A DNA stretch of 64,000 bases from Osedax fenrisi (lineage: Eukaryota > Annelida > Polychaeta > Sabellida > Siboglinidae), in the NCBI GenBank assembly GCA_964019155.1, contig OZ025245.1:11341961-11405960 (forward strand), written 5' to 3'. Positions 58,782 through 64,000 of the stretch are shown here, one piece after another. Every line of letters starts with the position of its first letter. Within the stretch, counting starts at the first letter, position 1. Below the pieces are notes generated by a model. It had not been told where the DNA came from. It ran no database searches and worked only from the letters and a program-made list of their open reading frames with translations. A program made the translations under genes and the position numbers.

Positions 58782-59480
58782 TATTAAGTGTAACATACAT
58801 AGAAAAATACATGAAACAAAAATTTAATAATATATAATACATTAAAAAATAATGATGGTTTACAAATACCATAAGTACAATAATATAACAATATACAGCA
58901 TTTGAACATACAAGATACAGGTTTTATTATGAGTAAGTAATAGGTTACGATACTATCGTTGATTTACATCTGATATATCTCAAAGTAAGGTGGGGGGCGA
59001 CCAATTCCTATGTGAATATTCCGAGACAGAAACATTCTATAGAATATATCTAAATCACTTATCATAAGTATGCCCCAAAGACAGAGCTAAACCAATAATT
59101 ATAATAAGGGATAATCATCCTATTTATGAGAAAACATTTATGAGAAATACAAATAAAGATATATGAATAATAATATAGGTATATTTAAAAAACGAGATAA
59201 ATTCAAAGAAGTACGTTTTAATGTCGAATATTTATGTATCATTAATTGGGAGCGAATTCGTATCAGTATATAATAACTCTTTTGCCGAAGTAATTGATGT
59301 GTATATTCGTTCTGAATAGGATCTTTCTTATCTTTATCTATTCAATATATTGCACATATAAAGTTATAAATTACGAAATGATATGAGTAGGATGATGTAA
59401 TAAGCAGTATAAATTAAAAAATTATAATTTGCTTAGATAGATATAATATACAATAAATAGTATTTGAAAAAATAAAGAAT
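56945..59480. other. intron with microsatellites, no other gene seen
   Basis: It holds (TA)n at 57169-57223, 58013-58040 and 58719-58778, and a long palindrome at about 57927-58010. There the arms CAGTAGGATATATATTTTA and its near complement, with GTTGTTTA/TAAACAAC inside, surround a TA array. No other coding signal was recognised. Confidence 0.55.
58719..58778. repeat. (TA)n microsatellite
   Basis: Sixty bases of uninterrupted TA. Confidence 0.95.
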
Positions 59481-59482
59481 AC

Positions 59483-60077
59483 CAGGAAACACATACTTTT
59501 TCAATCCGTATTAGATCCGGATTGCATATGGATTAATTTCGGATCAGGATGAATGTATCGGGATCCTGATTTAATCCGGATTAAATTTGATTCATAGGAT
59601 CCGAAAATATAATTTTATATACAAATTAATTATTTTTACAATATACAAAGTTTGCTGTTTTATAAATGAAGTTATTATATATTTAATATATTAAATATAC
59701 GAATATATATTATATTTGAGATTATATAATCTCAAATTTGTTTAATAATTATGTGATACGGATTAGATCCAGATTGGATTCGAATAAAATGTCGGATTTA
59801 ACCTTGCATTTTGATTCAAATTCAATATGGATTCGATCCGGATTAAGTGATACTGATTTAATTTGGATTATTCAATCCGGATTATGTAATCAGGATTTAA
59901 TTTGTATTGTTAAATACGGATTCAATTCAGATTAAGTGAGACGGATTTAATTTGGATTGTTCAATCCGGATTTAATCTAGATTATGTAATCAGGATTTAA
60001 TTCGGATTTCAAAGTAGCCTAAATACTCGACTTTGATCCGGTCTATAATCCAGATTAATATTTGATTGTGTTTCCTG
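59483..60077. mobile_element. inverted-repeat element with AATCCGGATT repeats
   Basis: Ends CAGGAAACACA and, on the other strand, CAGGAAACACA. Inside are many AATCCGGATT and GGATTTAATTTGGATT units in both orientations, for example GTAATCAGGATTTAATT twice in the right half. About 595 bp. The terminal style and subterminal repeats are hAT-like, but the flanking 8-mers (AAGAATAC, GGAACGTA) do not match well. It ends 142 bp before the first linker exon. Confidence 0.7.
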
Positions 60078-60162
60078 GGAACGTACTTATCTTTACAGTG
60101 ATTCTGACATATTATATATACTAGGAAATAAAACAATACTATTAATAATAGTGTAAACAGGA

Positions 60163-60203
<41 letters not shown>

Positions 60204-60219
60204 TAAATAATATTATCAG

Positions 60220-60297
60220 GATAATAAAAATGCTTTGGAATCAAAAAAGACAAAAGAAGATAAATCAATTGGGATGTCTATACAGAGTCAATTTAAA
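60220..60297 (+). CDS. ABCA-type transporter linker exon, copy A
   Basis: TTATCAG ends at 60219 and GTTAAT follows 60297. It is 26 codons, phase 0/0: DNKNALESKKTKEDKSIGMS then IQSQFK. It is a duplicate of the exon at 60729. Both begin GATAATA, end with the KSIG(M/I)SI and AIGISI block, and use the same donor. In ABCA proteins the linker before the first nucleotide-binding domain ends G[IV].I..L.K.[YF]. Copy B keeps IKDLVK while copy A has IQSQFK, so copy A is either a diverged alternative or a decaying copy. Confidence 0.6.
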
Positions 60298-60407
60298 GTT
60301 AATATATATTTCACTCCTTTTTCCGTTTAAAAAGTGTTTTAATAAAATTTAATAATAATAATAATATATATATATGTGATTTCAATAAATAAATATTATG
60401 ATTATTA

Positions 60408-60439
<32 letters not shown>

Positions 60440-60728
60440 TGTAGGAAAATATTTCATATATTATCTATATATATATAAAATGAACTATGTAAGGGACAAC
60501 TATTATATAATATGTTTACTGTATCGTAAAAGGGTGGACGCACGCATCGTTACGTGTATAATTCAATGTTTAGGCAGTAATACAATCACGGCACCATATA
60601 CTGCTTCGTTTATATCTAAATAAATATAACCCATATAACCAATACCCTACCCTAACGTTATTCATTTATGTATATTATAAGATATATATATATATATATA
60701 TATTATTTTATAATACTACTATCTTTAG

Positions 60729-60827
60729 GATAATATAAAAACTCTGGATTCAAACAAGAAATCAATAGATTATCAAAAGACTACAGATGATAAAGCAATA
60801 GGGATTTCTATAAAGGATCTAGTTAAA
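60729..60827 (+). CDS. ABCA-type transporter linker exon, copy B
   Basis: TCTTTAG ends at 60728 and GTTAAT follows 60827. It is 33 codons, phase 0/0: DNIKTLDSNKKSIDYQKTTD then DKAIGISIKDLVK. Spliced to the exon at 62550 it gives GISIKDLVK|RYPGSNRNAVDG, the canonical start of the ABCA nucleotide-binding domain, with the aromatic A-loop residue that stacks on ATP in RYPG. Either copy A, copy B or both in series keep the reading frame. This copy looks functional. Confidence 0.82.
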
Positions 60828-61249
60828 GTTAATATATATATATATATATATATCTATATTTGTTGAATATCTATCAAATATAATCACTTATCTATGATTA
60901 TATGTATTTATGTATTCTTATATATATAATAGTTGTAATTTATGATAAATATACTATACCACATGTAATCAGCAGCAGTGATCGATTTATATAGATAGAT
61001 AGATAGATTAAAAGTTTATTGCATTACTGGTTATAGGTATACCTATATAAAGAAAGTTATAATTATATATAAACATATAATTATATAACATATAAACAAA
61101 ATATATAAATGTGATAATAGTAATACAAAACGACACGATACAAAAAAACAAGAAATAAACTGAGAAGTAAAATAAAAATAAAACATTGGATTATACGAGC
61201 CGTTGAATCAATATATAGTATCTGATAGTGCAAGTTGTCAAACAGGAGA

Positions 61250-61940
61250 GGTAACAAAACCGAAATTCTCGGGTTGGCAAGGCTCATATGGGATGGATCA
61301 ATTCCCAAGGGAGGATGAGTCCCTAGTAAGTAATTTGGTTGACGTCTCCTGGCGTTAAGCTACCGTAAACTGCTGACAGCAAGCATAATATCAAATACTA
61401 TATATTGGTACAATTAATACGGAATAACAATAACATGATTGATACATTTGGTGTGAATTAATTTTTCACGGAAAAGTGTTACGGTTTTACAAGATGTAAT
61501 TGTAAAGGGTAACGCGTTCCAGGAAGAGCAAACTCTATTTCCAAAATAATTCAGATGGGCGTTTGTTCTACAATTTTTCTTTCGTATCTTCACTTTAGGC
61601 CCTCTGCAATTGTTGCTATATAGATCAAATATATCAGTTGCATCCACAACGACAAGTCCGTTCAGTATCTTATATGTCAGGGTAAGATCAGCTAATAACC
61701 TGCGATGAAATAAAGTTTTAATATTGAGAAAAATAATGCTATCTTCATAAGACCGTTTAGTAAGGTTACATCTATAAAAAAGTATTTTAGTGAAATAGAT
61801 TTGAATATTTTCTATATTGTTAGAATTGCATATGAAATTGTCTGGATTCCAGACAATTTCATATGCAATGACAATTATGAAAAACTGAATTTTTATAATA
61901 TATAAATGAAACCCATAAAAGGAATGAAACATGTATTTTT
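61250..61940 (-). pseudogene. CR1/R1-type LINE C-terminus, well kept
   Basis: A 172-codon uninterrupted minus-strand frame (61932 to 61414): IENIQIYFTKILFYRCN, then SYEDSIIFLNIKTLFHRRLL with ADLTLTYKILNGL, then NAHLNYFGNRVCSSWNALP and a final TLFREKLIH. This is the usual end of a LINE protein (IE..Q..FT..L......YE.RL..L....L..RR...D......I..G, then R....WN.LP). The reverse transcriptase core is missing (5' truncation). The unbroken frame suggests a younger insertion than the others here. A perfect 22-bp inverted repeat sits near its 5' edge. Confidence 0.85.
61825..61869. repeat. perfect 45-bp palindrome
   Basis: ATTGCATATGAAATTGTCTGG.. and its exact complement: 22-bp arms separated by one T. 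It lies inside the frame near the truncated 5' end of the LINE at 61250-61940, as expected from an end inversion during insertion. Confidence 0.95.
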
Positions 61941-62069
61941 AAATATTAAAAAAATCTGTTGATATACCTAATACTTACAATATTTGATATTTCAACATTA
62001 TATATAATATATACACAATTATATACCATTATACAATATACAATATATTATACACAATTATAATATATA

Positions 62070-62100
<31 letters not shown>

Positions 62101-62394
62101 CATATATACACACATAAGTTATCTTATAAGTTATACAAAAACATAGTAATATCAAAGCCCTGGGCTATATCAAAGCAGGGCTTTGGTTACATTAAGACAT
62201 TATTATATTATGTTTAATTTTCTAAGTATATATTAAACATTAGTATTATTGAATTGAAATAATATATTGAATATGTACTATGTGATATCATTAATAGATA
62301 TATATATATAATATGCATGTATTAATAAGAGATTGTTACTTAGCCTTATATGAACCAGGCTAAAATAAATTTAAAAGGTGCTCTTAAATGACAA

Positions 62395-62545
62395 ATCACG
62401 TATACCTTACCTATACCTACACCTATGCCTCGCTTATACTAACTTATAACTCACCTATTCCTATACCTATGCCTCACGTATACCTCACTTATGCCTCACC
62501 TACACCTATACCTATACCTCACCTATACCTATACCTATACATCAC
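62395..62545 (+). repeat. ACCTAT hexamer repeats before the nucleotide-binding-domain exon
   Basis: A degenerate array of CCTATA, CCTCAC and ACCTAT hexamers ends 5 bp before the acceptor at 62549. It supplies a long pyrimidine-rich tract, so it may act as or disturb the splice acceptor region. Length variation here could affect splicing. Confidence 0.9.
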
Positions 62546-62549
62546 GTAG

Positions 62550-62673
62550 AGATATCCGGGAAGTAATCGTAATGCGGTGGACGGTCTCAACATCAAGATG
62601 CCATCCAATGAGATCACGGTATTACTCGGACACAATGGCGCCGGTAAAACTACCACCATGTCAATGATCACTG
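62550..62673 (+). CDS. ABCA-type transporter exon, first nucleotide-binding domain (Walker A)
   Basis: ACGTAG ends at 62549 and GTTAGT follows 62673. It enters in phase 0 and leaves after one base. The frame RYPGSNRNAVDGLNIKMPSN then EITVLLGHNGAGKTTTMSMIT contains the A-loop Tyr, the NAVDGLN strand and the complete Walker A motif GHNGAGKTT that binds the ATP phosphates. GHNGAGKTTT is characteristic of subfamily A. It is preceded by the linker exons and followed in phase by 63901. Confidence 0.97.
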
Positions 62674-62755
62674 GTTAGTCATTATATGCTATTAATATTT
62701 CAAGGATACGTCCATATGATATGTTTAGTGTATATGTGTATAAGGGTATATATTA

Positions 62756-62824
<69 letters not shown>

Positions 62825-62826
62825 TA
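62756..62826. repeat. (TA)n microsatellite
   Basis: About 70 bp of TA with two AATA interruptions, in the intron after the Walker A exon. Confidence 0.95.
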
Positions 62827-62864
62827 ACAAAATAAATAATATAGTCATAAAAAAATCAACTAAT

Positions 62865-63440
62865 TCCTAGGCATTTTAATTGACAAAAATTGTAATTGGA
62901 AAATGAAAATAAATAATATTAAAATTAAACTTTACTATGGACTTAGTTTACTACATAGATATAACTTTAATATTAATACTTTAGTTATGCTATATTTTTC
63001 TTTTTTTTATGGTCATATTAATTATTGTTCTATTATATGGGGAAGTACTTACCCTAGAAATATAAATGCATTCAAATTTTACAAAATAAATGTATGAGAG
63101 CAATATATAAATTTGATAACAAAACCAACATTGTTTACATTTTTTTAAGATACAACATTCTTAAATTTAAAGATATAATAGATAGGTATATTTATAAATA
63201 TATGTTTGAATATATAACAAGCATTATTTTCATAGTTCAATTTGTAAGTTATTTACCCATAATTGATCCTTTTATACTTTTCGGTTAAATAGAACATTCT
63301 TAATACCAAAAATAAAATGTTATCATGATCAATTTAGTATTCGTTACAAAGGCACATGTTTATGGAATTCTTTAATATTCGTATTATATAAATATTTGTT
63401 TATATGTATAGACTTACTTTGGTCTTTCGTTGTCTTCTTT
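62865..63440 (+). pseudogene. Jockey/CR1-type LINE C-terminus in ABCA intron
   Basis: Frames in order: GILIDKNCNWKMKINNIKIK, then YFSFFYGHINYCSIIWGSTY with PRNINAF, then, in a shifted frame, KCMRAIYKFDN with a decayed continuation, and near 63340-63370 a FSIRYKGTCLWNSL block. This matches the end of a LINE protein (LG..ID..L.W..HI, F...L.YG...WG, Q.K..R.I, S.R..G...WN.L). Very AT-rich with frameshifts, so it is dead. Confidence 0.8.
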
Positions 63441-63900
63441 TGTTCTCTGATTTGTTATGGTTTAACTTATTTATTATTTTAGTAGCTTTTTACATTTTTT
63501 TTGAGGTATTGAGAGATACATTTAATGTTATTGTATTGATTTTTTATGAGACAGAACACGAATGACAAAATATAATTGCAAAATATGTAAACTCTTTATA
63601 TTTATTCTTTTTGTATTAATTCTCTCATTACCAAGAGCAGGTTGGTATCTCGATAGGTTCAATAGAACTTCTATACTATACCTGGGATTTTGATATCGGT
63701 AATCAACTGAATCTTATATTATTATTATTATTTATTATTATATATTAAATAATGTATAGTTATTAGTTATTATTTAATATAGCTTAGTTTAATATATATG
63801 TTTTATTTTATACTGAAAATATGGTTATAATTAATCTATATTTATTATCTAAAATTATTATAGATATAGTATATTAATTCAACATTGTGTATATATTTAG
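63441..63900. other. intron, AT-rich
   Basis: LINE 3' tail and intron up to the acceptor ATATATTTAG at 63900. No other feature seen. Confidence 0.5.
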
Positions 63901-64000
63901 GATTCGTGAAGCCCACATCCGGTTCAATCATCATCAACGGCCTTGACATCACCACGAACCTGACCGAAATTCGAAAAACGTTGGGGTTATGTCCTCAACA
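63901..64000 (+). CDS. ABCA-type transporter exon, nucleotide-binding domain to the Q-loop (cut by window end)
   Basis: It starts after TATTTAG with two bases that complete the Gly codon begun at 62673: (G)FVKPTSGSIIINGLDITTN, then LTEIRKTLGLCPQ. ABC domains of subfamily A continue after Walker A with G...P[TS]SG.A.I.G.D[IV], and ..IR..LG.CPQ carries the Q-loop Gln that senses the nucleotide and couples to the membrane domain. All are present. The exon runs off the window. The signature LSGGM, Walker B and the H-loop should follow. Confidence 0.96.

Overview
This is AT-rich nuclear DNA from a eukaryote, most likely an invertebrate animal. The genes are split into short GC-richer exons with GT..AG borders, separated by long introns full of (TA)n. 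The repeats are eukaryotic: non-LTR retrotransposons of the RTE and CR1/L2/Jockey types, Ty3/gypsy LTR elements, hAT-like and other inverted-repeat elements, and a tRNA-derived SINE. I cannot name the species, and I see no operons, CRISPR arrays or bacterial features.

The best-supported gene is on the + strand at 49710-64000. It is the 5' to middle part of an ABCA-type (subfamily A) ABC transporter. Ten exon candidates follow one another in compatible phase. They encode the end of the large extracellular loop, the first membrane helix after it with the VLEK segment, the following membrane helices, the conserved end of the first transmembrane domain (GVPRPWY), the linker, and the first nucleotide-binding domain up to Walker A and the Q-loop, where the window ends. 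The linker exon is present twice (60220-60297 and 60729-60827), with identical phase and donor. The exon at 50676 has left two decayed partial copies in its own 3' intron.

Upstream of 49 kb the coding signal is weaker. Several short GC-rich or conserved blocks (1797, 3426, 4582, 5654, 15852, 16877, 17740, 21453, 26057) look like exons. Many are exact multiples of three with phase-0 borders and a GTTAGT, GTTAAT or similar donor. They may belong to one or more genes built from small symmetric exons, or to the 5' part of the ABCA gene. I recognise no family for them with confidence.

Repeats by region: 7.5-8.9 kb, decayed CR1/L2 LINE (+); 10.0-12.1 kb, large foldback element; 13.0-15.0 kb, Ty3/gypsy pol (+, frameshifted); 18.0 and 41.3 kb, two copies of one SINE; 18.8-20.5 kb, RTE LINE 5' half (-); 23.0-24.7 kb, inverted pair of small inverted-repeat elements; 25.4 and 27.2 kb, 425-bp direct repeats; 28.2-30.8 kb, Ty3/gypsy pol (-) with a hAT-type element nested in it; 31.05-32.10 kb, short LTR element (-); 32.9 and 36.4 kb, small inverted-repeat elements; 41.8-45.5 kb, CR1/L2 LINE (-) broken by an RTE fragment; 46.1-47.5 kb, second hAT-type element; 53.06-53.48 kb, about 141 TAA units; 54.4-55.7, 61.4-61.9 and 62.9-63.4 kb, LINE fragments in ABCA introns; 59.5-60.1 kb, inverted-repeat element in the intron before the first linker exon.
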